64,000 bases of DNA from Byssothecium circinans. Its lineage: Eukaryota; Ascomycota; Dothideomycetes; Pleosporales; Massarinaceae. Below, in pieces: positions 45,079 through 55,930 of this stretch. A program made the position numbers and the translations under genes. The notes under the pieces were generated by a model, which searched no databases, was not told where the DNA came from, and saw nothing but the letters and a program-made list of their open reading frames with translations. The stretch spans positions 965,198 to 1,029,197 of the forward strand of contig ML976986.1 in NCBI GenBank assembly GCA_010015675.1, written 5' to 3'. Positions within the stretch are counted from its first letter, which is position 1, and every line of letters starts with the position of its first letter.

Positions 45079-47304
45079 ATGACAGATCGTGCGAATAGCG
45101 GTGTTCGAAACCTCCGGGCCATGTTCGAGACCTCGAAGCCATCGACGGACTCTCCTGCGCCCCGCGGACGCTCACCGGCAGGCAGCGCGACCGACAGCAA
45201 CAGCCGCCCTACCTCCAAAGTCAGAGCCTCGTTCGTTCCCGTTGTGCCCCCCGGCCACGTCATGCATGACGTCGGAACCACCAAGGGCGTCGGCGTCAAC
45301 GGCCCAGAGGCACAGCGCCGCGAGAGCTTCAGGTTGAGCGAGGATCGGGGGGAAGATGGAGCACAAGAGCTGAAGAAGATCATCAGCGAAGAGAAAGAGG
45401 AAAGGTCAAAGAGCGTTGCGGTTGCCGAGACGATCCCCGAACAGGCCGTGGAGACGAGAGAGTCGTCACGAGCACCACCGCCAATTCGCAAGACATCAGA
45501 TGGTGCGAATACCCCAAAAACCACAACCAAGAGCTTCAGTAAATCGGATACAGAAGCTGGCGCCAAACAGTCAACTGTAGAAAAAGGGGGAGATGAGCCG
45601 GCGGATAACCCTGACAAGACTGTGTCTGGAGTGCAAGAGGGTGTGTCCCTAAAGCCGGCCGATCCAACCAGTGCATCAGCAGTTTCCGGCGGGGAGGCAC
45701 TTACCCCGCCGAATGAAGTTCTCACCCAGCCAGCCAAAGCTGCTCCTGGAACACCCAAGGTCGCCGCCAGCAAGCCCAAGGCCAATGGTTCAAGTACCAC
45801 ACCTGGCCAGGCAGCGGGCAAGAAACCTGCTGCAATATCAACCGCCAAAGCTTCAGCTAGCAAGGCCAGTTCTGCGAAGAGTCCTCTGCCAAAAGCATCT
45901 GTCGTGTCCAAGCAGCCCAAGACGCCTACTGCTACGTCGAAGCCAACTGCTGCCGCATCCACCGCGAAGTCCCCTGCTCCTACAAAGGCGCCTGCTAAGG
46001 CCGCAGCCCCAAAAGAGGCGGTGAAAGCGTCATCCCTGGCTCCCAAAGCCAGTCGAAGCGCTTCAAAGCCAGCAGCCACCGCAGGAACAACAGCAAGCGC
46101 TACCACCAAAGCCAAGGCCCCCGTTGCCGAGACTAAGAAACCGACAGCCTCGAAGCCGTCCAGCACTGCTCCTCCTCCCAAGGATAGCACCAACACTTCG
46201 CCCGGTGGCTTTAAGAAACCGAAGCCGAAGTCGCCAACTCGACCAGTCCGATTGCCATCTCACTTGACCGCCCCGACTGCATCTTCAGCTGCGAAGACGG
46301 GTGAAGATGGAGCTACCCAGAAACTCAACCGCAAGCCATCTACGGCCACGCGTCCGCCTCCTAAAACAGCCGCACCCCCGAAGAAGCAGCCATCTCGTGC
46401 CTCTCTGGCACCGGCGCCCACAACTAAGCGTCCTGCATCGCGAACTTCAACTGCAGGCGGCGCAGATGAGGGCTTCCTGGCTCGGATGATGCGACCGACT
46501 GCAAGTAGCTCCAGTAAGACCAACGATCACCCGGCAGCGGCGACGACATCGCCGCCTCGAAAGACCGCATCGACTAAGGCTCCCGCCAAATCTCCGGCCA
46601 AGCCAAGAGGGCATGAGAGCGTTCTCACGAAAGGCAAAAAGAAAGTCGAAGAAGTTGCGCACAAAGCCAAGGAGGCCGTCACAAATGGCCAATCTGAAGA
46701 TAAGCCTGCCGAAATGGACAGCGCCAAGGTCGAGCCCGAGCCCGAGACTCCTGTTGTAAAGGAAGTGGAAAAGAGCATTGAGCCAGAAGAGAAGCCCACT
46801 ACTGAAGAGCCCGCCATAGTCGAGCCGGAAGTTTCCGTCGCTGCTAAGGAGGCAGTTGAGAAGAAAATTGAGACTAAGGAGAAGCCTGTAGCTGAGGAAC
46901 ACGCTGAAGCCGAGCCTGAAACTTCCATTTCAGCCGAAAAAGAGGAGGGGAAGAGCGTCACCCCTGATGCCAGTGAAGTCGTATCCGAGCCTATAACCAC
47001 TACTCACGGCGTTGAAGAGGTTGAGCAACCTCAGGTGCCCGTTGAGCAGCCGGTTGAAGAAAGCATCGAGACACATGCGGAGCCCATTGATGAGTCAGTC
47101 CAGTCGACCGTCACTAAGCCTGAGGAGCCCGTCAAGGAGCACGAAGAAGTTGCCAAAGTGTCTGCTCCGGAGTCTGCGAAGGAAACTGTACCGGAAGTGC
47201 TCCCTGTACCGGTTGAGGAGAAGACGGCTACTGAGCGTACTCAAGTCTCCTCCACCGAAGCTGACAAGACCGAGCAAGCCGAATCTTCTGCAGAAGAGCT
47301 TTAG
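45079..47304 (+). CDS. disordered Ala/Lys/Pro/Ser-rich protein with acidic C-terminus
   Basis: Single exon. From MTDRANSGVRNLRAMFETSK the product is 741 aa. Only the first 110 residues look sequence-specific: RNLRAMFE, SFVPVVPPGHVMHDVG and RRESFRLSEDR. Residues about 240-560 are an Ala/Lys/Pro/Ser tract with many short KPxAA-, SKPT- and KAPAKA-like repeats, and are strongly basic. The last 180 residues are a Glu/Val/Pro-rich acidic tract (VEKSIEPEEKPTTEEP-like units). No enzymatic domain or TM is visible. Opposite charges in the two halves suggest a scaffold or cytoskeletal role, but this is a guess. The GC-rich bias leaves a long open frame on the other strand, which is not a gene. Confidence 0.65.
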   Translation: MTDRANSGVRNLRAMFETSKPSTDSPAPRGRSPAGSATDSNSRPTSKVRASFVPVVPPGHVMHDVGTTKGVGVNGPEAQRRESFRLSEDRGEDGAQELKKIISEEKEERSKSVAVAETIPEQAVETRESSRAPPPIRKTSDGANTPKTTTKSFSKSDTEAGAKQSTVEKGGDEPADNPDKTVSGVQEGVSLKPADPTSASAVSGGEALTPPNEVLTQPAKAAPGTPKVAASKPKANGSSTTPGQAAGKKPAAISTAKASASKASSAKSPLPKASVVSKQPKTPTATSKPTAAASTAKSPAPTKAPAKAAAPKEAVKASSLAPKASRSASKPAATAGTTASATTKAKAPVAETKKPTASKPSSTAPPPKDSTNTSPGGFKKPKPKSPTRPVRLPSHLTAPTASSAAKTGEDGATQKLNRKPSTATRPPPKTAAPPKKQPSRASLAPAPTTKRPASRTSTAGGADEGFLARMMRPTASSSSKTNDHPAAATTSPPRKTASTKAPAKSPAKPRGHESVLTKGKKKVEEVAHKAKEAVTNGQSEDKPAEMDSAKVEPEPETPVVKEVEKSIEPEEKPTTEEPAIVEPEVSVAAKEAVEKKIETKEKPVAEEHAEAEPETSISAEKEEGKSVTPDASEVVSEPITTTHGVEEVEQPQVPVEQPVEESIETHAEPIDESVQSTVTKPEEPVKEHEEVAKVSAPESAKETVPEVLPVPVEEKTATERTQVSSTEADKTEQAESSAEEL

Positions 47305-47849
47305 ATTTTGGCGACGGACAGGTGCTAGCATTTTGGCAACATTTTACTGAGCCAAAACAGCAAGACAGATCATACTTTTGGCTCAATTCGATTCTTTTCT
47401 TCGGGCGACAGGGCTGCCCTCCCTTGAGTGTTAGCATTGTATGGAGCAAAATTTGTATTCGGTTGGGCCAGACTATATCCATTGCGAAGGTGTTTCGTGT
47501 GCATAGATGGCAAAGGTTGTTGGTTGAATAACTCGCTTGCTGCATTGTATGGGAGGGATTCTGGGTAGGAGCTATAACAGATTTCGCTTGTATATTTAGA
47601 TGGCCGCTCGACTGTTTATACCAACATTTTTGTAAAAGTCAGACTGTGTTGCATGATTCATCACGGTCCATGTATTATCTTGTTGGTGTGCTGTGGTTTG
47701 ATGTTGATTCGTGAGGTGAGAGGGGGGCCGTGCGCCTGGCGGACCCCCGAGCTCCAAACTTTTCCACGGCTCCTGCAACAGTTGACTGTCGTCGTCCATT
47801 CTTTGTGCTCCGGTTTCATTTTTTCTGATTCTTGTAATTATATTGCAAG
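47305..47849. other. intergenic, no gene seen
   Basis: 3' region of the disordered protein and promoter of the EF-G gene. Nothing else was recognised. Confidence 0.5.
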
Positions 47850-50448
47850 ATGAGGGTTCAATCAATTGTTCGAGCACAGTCGCTCGCTTCGAACTGCCTC
47901 CGCACATCTGTCCGTTCAGCGTCGCGAGCGCCGTCACGATGCGCCCTATCGACCGTGGCGACGGGGCGTAATTCCTTCACTTGCGGGACAAAAACGGAAG
48001 CGTGGATAAACAGGCAGGGCTCTTTTGGGCAACGCAGATGGCAGTCTGCGGCGGCTGCGGTGTGAGTGCTCTCCTGGACCGCGATTGATAGCACCAGGGT
48101 TATAGGAGCAATTAAATGCTAATACGTTTTACAGGATGGCGAAAGCTAGCGCCGACCCGAATGAACTATCGCAGGAGACCATCGTTGACAATCTGGACCC
48201 TGTGGAAGCGGCGAGGTTGTCGAGGGTCAGGAATATTGGTATTGCTGTACGGCAACAACTTTCCACACGTCTGAAAATGTGGCATAGGGCATAGCTAAGT
48301 GAAGAACAGGCACACATCGATTCGGGAAAAACAACTGCGACCGAGCGCGTACTATTTTACACCGGCCGAATAAACAGCATACACGAAGTGCGTGGCAAAG
48401 ATGCCGTTGGCGCGAAGATGGACTCCATGGACCTCGAACGAGAAAAAGGAATCACGATCCAATCTGCGGCCACATTCTGTGACTGGGTGAAGAAGGACAA
48501 AGATGGGAAGGACGAGCGATACCACATCAACTTGATCGATACGCCAGGTCATATTGATTTTACGATTGAGGTGGAGCGTGCGTTGCGAGTACTCGACGGT
48601 GCTGTCATGATTCTGTGCGCCGTTAGCGGTGTACAGAGTCAGACTATCACCGTGGACAGGCAAATGAGAAGATACAATATTCCTCGAATTTCATTCGTAA
48701 ACAAGATGGATCGTATGGGTGCCAATCCATGGAAGGCGGTCGAGCAGATCAACCAGAAGTTGAGGATACCTGCGGCGGCTATTCAAGTACCGATCGGACG
48801 TGAAGACGGGTTCTTGGGGGTTGTGGATCTTATCAGGATGAAGGCTATCTACAATGAAGGCGCAAAGGGAGAAACCATTCGCGAGACTAACGAGATTCCG
48901 GCGGATCTGGTTGAGCTGTGCAACGAAAAGAGGCAGGAGTTGATCGAGAAGCTGGCAGATGTGGATGATGAAATTGCGGAGATCTTCCTCGAGGAGCAGA
49001 CACCCACGCCAGACCAGATCAAGGCTGCGATCCGGAGAGCGACTATTTCGTTGAAGTTTACGCCGGTTGTTATGGGCTCTGCGCTCGCCGACAAGTCGGT
49101 CCAACCTATGCTCGATGCCGTCTGCGATTACCTGCCGAACCCTGCTGAAGTCGAGAACATGGCACTGGACAAGAAGAGGAAGGAGGCTCCGGTCAAGCTC
49201 GTTTCATATAACTCGTTGCCCTTCGTAGGGTTGGCATTCAAGCTTGAGGAGAGTAACTTTGGCCAATTGACGTATATCCGAGTGTACCAGGGCACCCTGA
49301 GAAAGGGCATGAACGTGTTCAACGCACGGTCAGACAAGAAAGTCAAGATTCCCAAAATTGTGCGCATGCACTCCAATGACATGGAGGAAGTGCAAGAAAT
49401 TGGCGCTGGAGAAATTTGTGCCGTGTTCGGTGTAGACTGCGCGTCTGGAGATACCTTCACGGACGGCGGTCTCGGATACACCATGGTTTGTCCTCCTTTC
49501 CTACGCACTTGCTCATTCCTTCGCTACTAACGCCAAAAACAGACGTCCATGTTCGTCCCCGAACCCGTCATTTCCCTCTCCATCAAGCCCAAACACACCA
49601 AAGACACGCCCAACTTCTCCAAAGCCATGAACCGCTTCACTCGCGAAGACCCCACGTTCCGCGTCCACGTCGACCCCGAATCCCAAGAGACCGTCATCTC
49701 CGGCATGGGCGAACTGCACCTAGACATCTACGTAGAGCGCATGCGCCGCGAATACCGCGTCGACTGCGAAACAGGCCAACCGCAAGTCGCATACCGCGAA
49801 ACCATGACCAAGCGCGTAAACTTCGACCACACGCTCAAGAAACAAACCGGCGGATCAGGAGACTTTGCGCGTGTAGTAGGCTGGATGGAGCCCTCGGAGA
49901 GCCTCGCCGAGAACAAGTTCGAGCAGCAAATCACGGGAGGAACCATCTCCGAGAAATTCCTCTACGCCTGCGAAAAGGGCTTCAACGCGTCCTGCATCAA
50001 AGGCCCCCTGCTCGGCCACAAGGTCCTCGGCGCCTCAATGGTCATCAACGACGGCGCCACGCACGCCGTCGATTCCAGCGAAATGTCGTTCAAAATGGCA
50101 ACCCAACAAGCCTTCCGCAAAGCCTTCATGGCCGGCGCCCCGCAAGTCCTCGAACCCCTCATGAAAACCACAATCACCGCGCCCAACGAGTTCCAGGGCT
50201 CCGTCGTCGGCCTCTTGAATAAGAGGAACGCCATCATCAACGATACCGAGATCGGCCCTGAGGACTTTACCGTCTATGCGGATTGCAGTCTGAATAGCAT
50301 GTTTGGCTTCTCGAGCCAGTTGAGGGCGGGGACGCAGGGGAAGGGAGAGTTTTCCATGGAGTTTAGCCATTATTCGCCCGCGCCGCCGCAGCTGCAGAGG
50401 GAGCTTGTGGCGAGGTATGAGAAGGAGCAGAAGGATAGGAATGCTTAG
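47850..50448 (+). CDS. mef1: mitochondrial translation elongation factor G
   Basis: Four exons (47850-48061, 48135-48246, 48310-49485, 49543-50448; introns 73, 63 and 57 bp) give 801 aa. A basic, Ser/Ala-rich leader ([20 protein letters not shown]) indicates mitochondrial import. The GTPase domain has AHIDSGKTT (P-loop, spanning the second splice), [12 protein letters not shown] (switch I), DTPGHIDF (G3) and [10 protein letters not shown] (G4). Domains II-V follow, with [25 protein letters not shown] and a C-terminal block containing HEFQ-equivalent [14 protein letters not shown]. The protein moves tRNA and mRNA through the mitoribosome after peptide bond formation. The third intron has a weaker donor (gtttgt), but only it keeps frame. 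Family and compartment are clear. Confidence 0.95.
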
Positions 50449-50733
50449 GTGGTGAGTTGGTGAGTTGGTGGGAAATTCGAGGAAGAGGAGGGTGTGTGTT
50501 TGGGGGGGAGGTTTGTGTACGATGATGGATGGATGAGGGCACTTTCTTGTCTTAATATACCCCGAAGACTACGGGGAATAGGGATGCATTTAGATGGATC
50601 GTTTAGTGGCGATCTATTCGGATGGGGATAGGCTTGTAAAACACTGTGTTGTTGGTACTTGCGGTATTGCATTTGACTTATTTTGTACAATTAGAGTTGT
50701 ATATCAGGAAAATGAAGTATAGACATGTCCCCT

Positions 50734-50759
50734 CACACATACACACACACTCTCTCTCT
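50734..50759. repeat. (CA)n(CT)n microsatellite
   Basis: A CA run with one interruption passes directly into a CT run. Confidence 0.85.
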
Positions 50760-51091
50760 GGTCACAATCCCCAACAACACGAAAAAGTCTCACAGTTGAA
50801 ATAATCGTAGTTGTAGTATATTTCTTTCATTTCCACTACATATCGCCGGGGCAGGGTAGGTGCTGCTCTCTTCGCTCTCAAACAGTGACTTTGGGGTATC
50901 TCATAAAACTACAGACATACAAATACAGCCGCCCTCGCTATGCTATCGTCAGAGAAGCAAACGCAAACGGTCGACTGGGTAATACTGTTGCCAACCGTTT
51001 CGGGCTTTCTCAAACGTAAACAACGGCCATCCGTTGGCGGTACCAGGACTTAAGATTCAAACATTAAGGAAAGAAAGCGCCGCAGAAAAGG

Positions 51092-51112
51092 GCGCGCGCG
51101 TGTGTGTGTGTG
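51092..51112. repeat. (GC)n(GT)n microsatellite
   Basis: A GC run passes directly into a GT run of alternating purine and pyrimidine, a sequence type able to form Z-DNA. Confidence 0.85.
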
Positions 51113-51402
51113 GTCCAAACGATACCGACGCCGGAAAGAAGCTCGAAGAGAAGGTAGTGTGGTTGACATAAGAGATGTTCGTACGACGTCGAGATCACAC
51201 TCAATGTTTGTAGCCAGTTGCGCCGCCAATGCCATTGGTATACAGACAACCGTAAGACGGAACGAACGCCGCAGTCCCGTCAATTCAGAAAGAAAGAAAA
51301 CGCCGACATGGGCGTGGATGGTATAAGTGACAAAGGAGATTCAAAGAAAGTAGATTTATGCTCAGGGGTGCGGTTGTCGATGTGGCTGACTTTGTGTGGT
51401 GT

Positions 51403-53439
51403 TCAAAGGCCTTGTGGTGTCGGAGGCAGTCGTGGCAGTGTTTCCCCCAAAGGCGATGCAAGAGGCGATATTACGCCTGGAACGCCTCCGGTACTGGACT
51501 TGAACCCATCAAGATCAACGCCACTGTCTCGCTCTTTACCTTCTAGCAGAGATAAGGGACTAGAGTCGGGATCCGTGGCTCGATGCGGAGGCGTCCAGGG
51601 ACTGAGCAACGCTCTCGATTCTCCGTCTTGATCAATATCGGCTTGTTCGTCGGAAACGAGAACACGACCACCTAGTTTGACATCGCTGGCCCGAACTTGG
51701 TACGCCAAGGCCTTTTGTGCGTCTTTGATAAGCTCCTCCGTCCAAGTCAGGCATCGTCCCAAACTCTGGTTCATCTTCTGGCTATCGATGAGAAGTTCAC
51801 GGTGTTTTGAGAGGTCGAGCTGCAATCGCTTTTCATCTCGTAGGCGGTATGCGTCATCGCGTTCTGCCAGCGCGTTCAGACTCATTACGCTCTCATCAAA
51901 AGAAGAATCACTGTCTTCAGGCTCGTCTTCCAGTTCTTCGTCGGACATCTCGGACAGATTTCCAAGTTCGCTTACGTTGATAACCGAGAGTTCTTCCAGG
52001 TTGGAGGTTGTATCCACTGAAAAGCGACCCGCACGGCTCATACGTCGAAATCGGCGTAGTTCGGCCTTCTGTTTGCGCACTTCTTTTTCCAGCGATCGGT
52101 TGATGGCTAGAAGAGAGCTGTTGCTTATTTCAAGATCCAAAACCTTTCGCTCACGTCGTGCATTGGCCGCCAACTCGTTCATGTGCTCCAACATGCTTTG
52201 ACCTGGTGCTGGTTTCGAAACCAGCGTAGTGTTGGGTGAAGGGAGCCCGGAGAGTGCCTCGGTGGGCTCCAGAGGCGCAGATGCTATCGTATCAGCAACT
52301 GAGTTATCACTGATGACGCGCTTCTCATTGTGGAGTGGGCTCGGAATGATGCTAGCTTGTTCGTGCGATGGCATCTTCTTTAGCGAGTGTGTCGAATCAA
52401 TCGAAGACAAGCTTGCGCTCTTTGCATGCCCGATACGCACTGCAGACGAGGCAGCACTAGATCTCCTTCTCGAATCTGCAACACTAGCTTCAGGCGTGTG
52501 CGTTCCAGACAATATTGATAGAGCTGACGATCCCCGGTGCATACTAGGCCGGAGAACCTGCGACACCCCTTTCCTGTACGAGAGATGCATATTTTCCTTC
52601 GAAGGCGATGGCGGCTGAAGAGACCGTTGGCTTGAAGAAAGATTAAGATTAGACCATGGCTCTGGCGAGGCAGGCAGTGGTGGCGGTGTGAGTATCGGCG
52701 GCAAGTTGCCCTTGGTTTCCGATATTGAGTTTGCATGGAAGAACTTGCTCTCCGGCTGAGACCTTCCCACGGAGGACAAAGGAGGCGATGGGATTTCTGG
52801 AGTCCGCAAGCTCTCGTCTTGTTTGCCATTGGCATAGAAGAAGACAGGTGCTTTCTTTTGCGGGGGCGCTTGCTCTGGCGGCGGACGGGCATTGTTGGCA
52901 TGAAAGAACCTGGGCGAGGGCTCCCGTGCGGTAGCATCAGGGGCGTAGTTGTATATGTTCGATAGTGGCGGCCTTGGTGTGGGCGTAGTATTATAATTAT
53001 TCCCCCCTACGACACTTCTTGGCCGCCTGTTCTGGGCACTTTCGGGACGCTTGGGCCCCGGTCCGGTATAGCCATGACACTGTTCCTTCTGCGAGAATTC
53101 TACCGTCGAGGGTGGGCGGGACGAAAGAGGCGTGACAGAGGGCGTGCTGGAGGGAGTCGAGCTCGCGCTGCCCACACCGACTCGGGATTTTCTAGCCGAC
53201 GAGCGTGGTGTGACATTGTTGTGGATGTAGGCCTTTACCGGCGTGACATCTTCTTGCGCTTGAGTATTGGCCCGCGGCGTGCTCCCCACGGCGCTGCGAG
53301 GAGTGCGGCTGGCGGTGCTGCTGGCCGAGGCGATAGAGGGAGCGAGGCGCGGGGCGACGGGAGGCTTCGCGGTGCGGGTGGTAGCGAGGGTGGGCTTCAG
53401 CGGCCGCGCGGTGTGGGTGTTGTTGCGGTCTATGGGCAT
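51403..53439 (-). CDS. coiled-coil protein with three FFxAN motifs, unknown
   Basis: Single exon, 678 aa. The first 330 residues are Ser/Pro/Thr-rich and carry three spaced copies of a short motif: PRFFHANNARP, PVFFYANGKQD and SKFFHANSISE. After more disordered text comes a conserved helical stretch, SMLEHMNELAANARRERKVL then DLEISNSSLLAINRSLEKEV and RKQKAELRRFRRMSR, a likely coiled coil. An acidic region (SEMSDEELEDEPEDSDSSFD) and a second helix (RDEKRLQLDLSKHRELLIDS, MNQSLGRCLTWTEELIKDA) follow. The layout suggests a cytoskeletal or scaffold protein. FFxA resembles the core of FFAT motifs that bind ER VAP proteins, but the usual acidic flank is missing. I do not recognise a named family. 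Divergent from the DNA polymerase kappa gene across 445 bp. Confidence 0.7.
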   Translation of the reverse strand: MPIDRNNTHTARPLKPTLATTRTAKPPVAPRLAPSIASASSTASRTPRSAVGSTPRANTQAQEDVTPVKAYIHNNVTPRSSARKSRVGVGSASSTPSSTPSVTPLSSRPPSTVEFSQKEQCHGYTGPGPKRPESAQNRRPRSVVGGNNYNTTPTPRPPLSNIYNYAPDATAREPSPRFFHANNARPPPEQAPPQKKAPVFFYANGKQDESLRTPEIPSPPLSSVGRSQPESKFFHANSISETKGNLPPILTPPPLPASPEPWSNLNLSSSQRSLQPPSPSKENMHLSYRKGVSQVLRPSMHRGSSALSILSGTHTPEASVADSRRRSSAASSAVRIGHAKSASLSSIDSTHSLKKMPSHEQASIIPSPLHNEKRVISDNSVADTIASAPLEPTEALSGLPSPNTTLVSKPAPGQSMLEHMNELAANARRERKVLDLEISNSSLLAINRSLEKEVRKQKAELRRFRRMSRAGRFSVDTTSNLEELSVINVSELGNLSEMSDEELEDEPEDSDSSFDESVMSLNALAERDDAYRLRDEKRLQLDLSKHRELLIDSQKMNQSLGRCLTWTEELIKDAQKALAYQVRASDVKLGGRVLVSDEQADIDQDGESRALLSPWTPPHRATDPDSSPLSLLEGKERDSGVDLDGFKSSTGGVPGVISPLASPLGETLPRLPPTPQGL

Positions 53440-53884
53440 CGTCCGCGTGTGTGTGGGTGGTTAGAGGGCGTGGTAGTGATTTCGGGGGTGGCTCATGGCC
53501 GTGCGAGACGTCAATGGGTCGTTGCTGGGGCGGGCGCTGTCTGTTATGGGCGGGATGTGCAATTCTAAACAAAGGTGCGATTGGCGCGTTTGGCGTCTCA
53601 AGTCGACGAGAGGCTAGGTGGGAGCAACGGTGCAGACTGGCAGGTGTTTTTGGGCCATGGCCAGGCGGTGAGGGAGTTGAGGGCTTTGGGAGGGGCTGTT
53701 CGGATTGTAGTGGCCTCGTGGACTCCTGTTGTGGTAATCATTCTTCGAGAGCCGCGATACGGCTCGAGCCTGGCTGGGCTAGGCTGAATGCAGCCGTAGC
53801 GCGTCCGGCGCGTCACTCACGAGTCACGACATCGATATTTACCTGGACCCTAGGTAATGAGTCGACCACGCCGACCATTTGAAC
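53440..53884. promoter_or_regulatory. shared divergent promoter of the FFxAN and pol kappa genes
   Basis: Only 445 bases separate the two start codons, so the promoters must overlap. The stretch is GC-rich, with no TATA box evident. Confidence 0.6.
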
Positions 53885-55930
53885 ATGAACAGCAGCGTCA
53901 CGGGCTCTGCCAATTCATCGCCGCATCCGCATCTGCAACCGCAGCCGCCTTCTACGTCTCATCATCGCACACATTCGGCCGTACCCATCCATCCTGATGC
54001 CACTACGCTACCATCCCCCATGAGTCCCTTCGCTGTGGACAATCAAAAGGACCCACAAAAACCGCCGACCTTGCCTACCGCTTTGCACGCCGCCTCTGAT
54101 GAGCACGACACGCTGCGCTATCATTTACTCGGGCCATCCCTCACCAAGGCCGGCCAGGAGTCTGTTGACCAGCAGAAAGTGTCGGAGATCATATACAACG
54201 CGTCCAAGGGCAGCAAGTTCTTCAATAATGAGGAGGTCAAAGATAAAACTCTGACGGAGAAGATCAGCAAGATCCTGATAAAGAAGCGCCAACTGGAGAA
54301 GCTTGACCTGAGCTCTGATCTGCGGAGGGCAGACGAGTACATTGCGGAGCTAGAGCTGTCAAGAGATTTGTCGCAGGTGGTTGTGCACATTGACTGTGAT
54401 GCCTTCTACGCAGCCGTGGAAGAGCTCGACCGACCAGAGCTGAAAGAAGTGCCCATGGCAGTCGGGAAAGGCGTGCTAACGACTTGCAACTACCACGCAC
54501 GCAAATTTGGATGTCGTTCAGGCATGGCAGGTTTTGTGGCCATGAAACTCTGCCCGCAGCTCATTTGCGTCCCGATGAACTTCGCGAAATACTCTGCGAA
54601 GGCGGAAGAGGTTCGCACCGTACTCGCGGAATACGATCCTCGCTTTGAAAGCGCCTCTTGCGACGAAGCATATCTGAACCTAACCCAGTACTGCCATGAC
54701 CACCACATAGGTGCTGAGGAGGCAGTGCGGCAGCTCCGCGAGGAAATACACGAAAGGACTAAGATCACGGTATCTGCCGGAATCGCAGCCAACGCAAAGC
54801 TAGCGAAGATCTGCAGCAACAAGAACAAGCCAAATGGGCAGTTCTCACTACCTCGCGACCGCCAGACCATCATGGAGTTCATGAAAACCCTGCCCACTAG
54901 AAAGGTCAACGGCGTGGGACGCGTGTTTGAGCGAGAACTGGATGCCATCGGGATCAAGACGTGCGGCGACATCTATGAGTACCGCACCTACCTGGCTCAG
55001 CTCTTCGGGTGGAAGGCTTTCCAGTTCTTGATGCAATGCTACCTAGGCCTCGGTCGAACGTCGATCCAGCCAGCTGAGGACTACGAGCGAAAGAGCGTGG
55101 GCACGGAAACAACCTTCAAGGAGATGAAGTCACCAGATGCTCTACGAACTAAACTACGAGAGATTTCCGAAGAGCTTGAAGGCGACCTGAAACGTACCGA
55201 GTTCAAAGGGCGCACACTGTGTATCAAGATCAAGCTTCATACATACGAAGTCTACACGCGACAAATGACGCCACCATTCGCTATCAACAAAGCTGACGAC
55301 CTATACAAGTACGGTCTACCGATGCTGGAGAAGCTCATGAAAGAAATACCAAACATGAAGTTACGGCTCATGGGCTTGAGAGCCACGCACCTCATCAGCA
55401 CGAAGAAGCCCGGGATCGACTTCTTTGGCCGACAGAGGGCCGCGGAAACCGCGTCGAAGCCTCCTGCGACTACTAACATGAATAAAAACAAGGAAAATGA
55501 CGGTGACTGGGAAGTTTGGCCAGAGGCAGAATTCGAAGAAGCTGCTCGGCAGGAACGCAACAATGAGATGAACGAGCTGGAGAGGCTCTCGCAGGAGCAC
55601 GAAAAGGCACATGTTGATCAAAGCACGGATACACCGCCAGAGCAACAATCAGAGGAACAGGAACAGTGGACATGCCCTATATGCGCCCTTCCCCAGCCTC
55701 CCGACGACATGACCTTCAACTCTCACATCGACTTCTGCCTCTCCCGCCAAACGATCAAGGAAGCCGTTCAATCCACCACACCTGCCGCCGACGCACCTAG
55801 ACCCCCATTAGCTATAGCGAAGAAGAAGGGCAAGCGCGGTCGCCCGAAGAACGAGACCGTTGCGCTCGACGAGAGGACTCGTGAAAAACGACGCGCTTTT
55901 TTCACCTTGCCAAACGCATCCTCCTCGTGA
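53885..55930 (+). CDS. DNA polymerase kappa (Y-family, translesion)
   Basis: Single exon, 681 aa, starting at the ATG of MNSSVTGSANSSPHPHLQ. A disordered N-terminus precedes the N-clasp typical of kappa (LGPSLTKAGQESVDQQKVSE through IAELELSRDLSQ). The palm has VVHIDCDAFYAAVEELDRPE with the first metal-binding Asp and FESASCDEAYLNLTQY with the catalytic Asp-Glu. Also seen are the fingers (AVGKGVLTTCNYHARKFGCR), the thumb HhH region (TRKVNGVGRVFERELDAIGI) and the little-finger domain (SVGTETTFKEMKSP). Near the C-terminus, WTCPICALPQPPDDMTF with SHIDFCLS is a single UBZ-type zinc finger for ubiquitinated PCNA. The tail is basic (KKKGKRGRPKNE). The enzyme extends primers past minor-groove lesions in the nucleus. 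All key residues are intact. Confidence 0.95.
   Translation: MNSSVTGSANSSPHPHLQPQPPSTSHHRTHSAVPIHPDATTLPSPMSPFAVDNQKDPQKPPTLPTALHAASDEHDTLRYHLLGPSLTKAGQESVDQQKVSEIIYNASKGSKFFNNEEVKDKTLTEKISKILIKKRQLEKLDLSSDLRRADEYIAELELSRDLSQVVVHIDCDAFYAAVEELDRPELKEVPMAVGKGVLTTCNYHARKFGCRSGMAGFVAMKLCPQLICVPMNFAKYSAKAEEVRTVLAEYDPRFESASCDEAYLNLTQYCHDHHIGAEEAVRQLREEIHERTKITVSAGIAANAKLAKICSNKNKPNGQFSLPRDRQTIMEFMKTLPTRKVNGVGRVFERELDAIGIKTCGDIYEYRTYLAQLFGWKAFQFLMQCYLGLGRTSIQPAEDYERKSVGTETTFKEMKSPDALRTKLREISEELEGDLKRTEFKGRTLCIKIKLHTYEVYTRQMTPPFAINKADDLYKYGLPMLEKLMKEIPNMKLRLMGLRATHLISTKKPGIDFFGRQRAAETASKPPATTNMNKNKENDGDWEVWPEAEFEEAARQERNNEMNELERLSQEHEKAHVDQSTDTPPEQQSEEQEQWTCPICALPQPPDDMTFNSHIDFCLSRQTIKEAVQSTTPAADAPRPPLAIAKKKGKRGRPKNETVALDERTREKRRAFFTLPNASSS

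Larger units (their letters stand above)
50449..51402. other. convergent 3' regions with microsatellites
   Basis: 3' regions of the EF-G gene (plus) and the FFxAN protein gene (minus). Simple repeats at 50734-50759 (CA then CT) and 51092-51112 (GC then GT). No gene was seen. Confidence 0.6.

Noticed and set aside
44991..46196. 401-codon open frame antisense to the disordered protein
   Set aside because: It is a by-product of the GC-rich Ala/Lys codons on the other strand and consists of Ala/Val/Gly/Leu-rich low-complexity text.
49416..50222. 268-codon Arg/His-rich open frame overlapping the EF-G gene
   Set aside because: It is an out-of-frame shadow of the well-supported EF-G exon.
55860..55928. 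PIP box at the C-terminus of pol kappa (KRRAFFTLP)
   Set aside because: The double Phe is present, but the required hydrophobic residue three positions before it is Arg, so it is at best degenerate.
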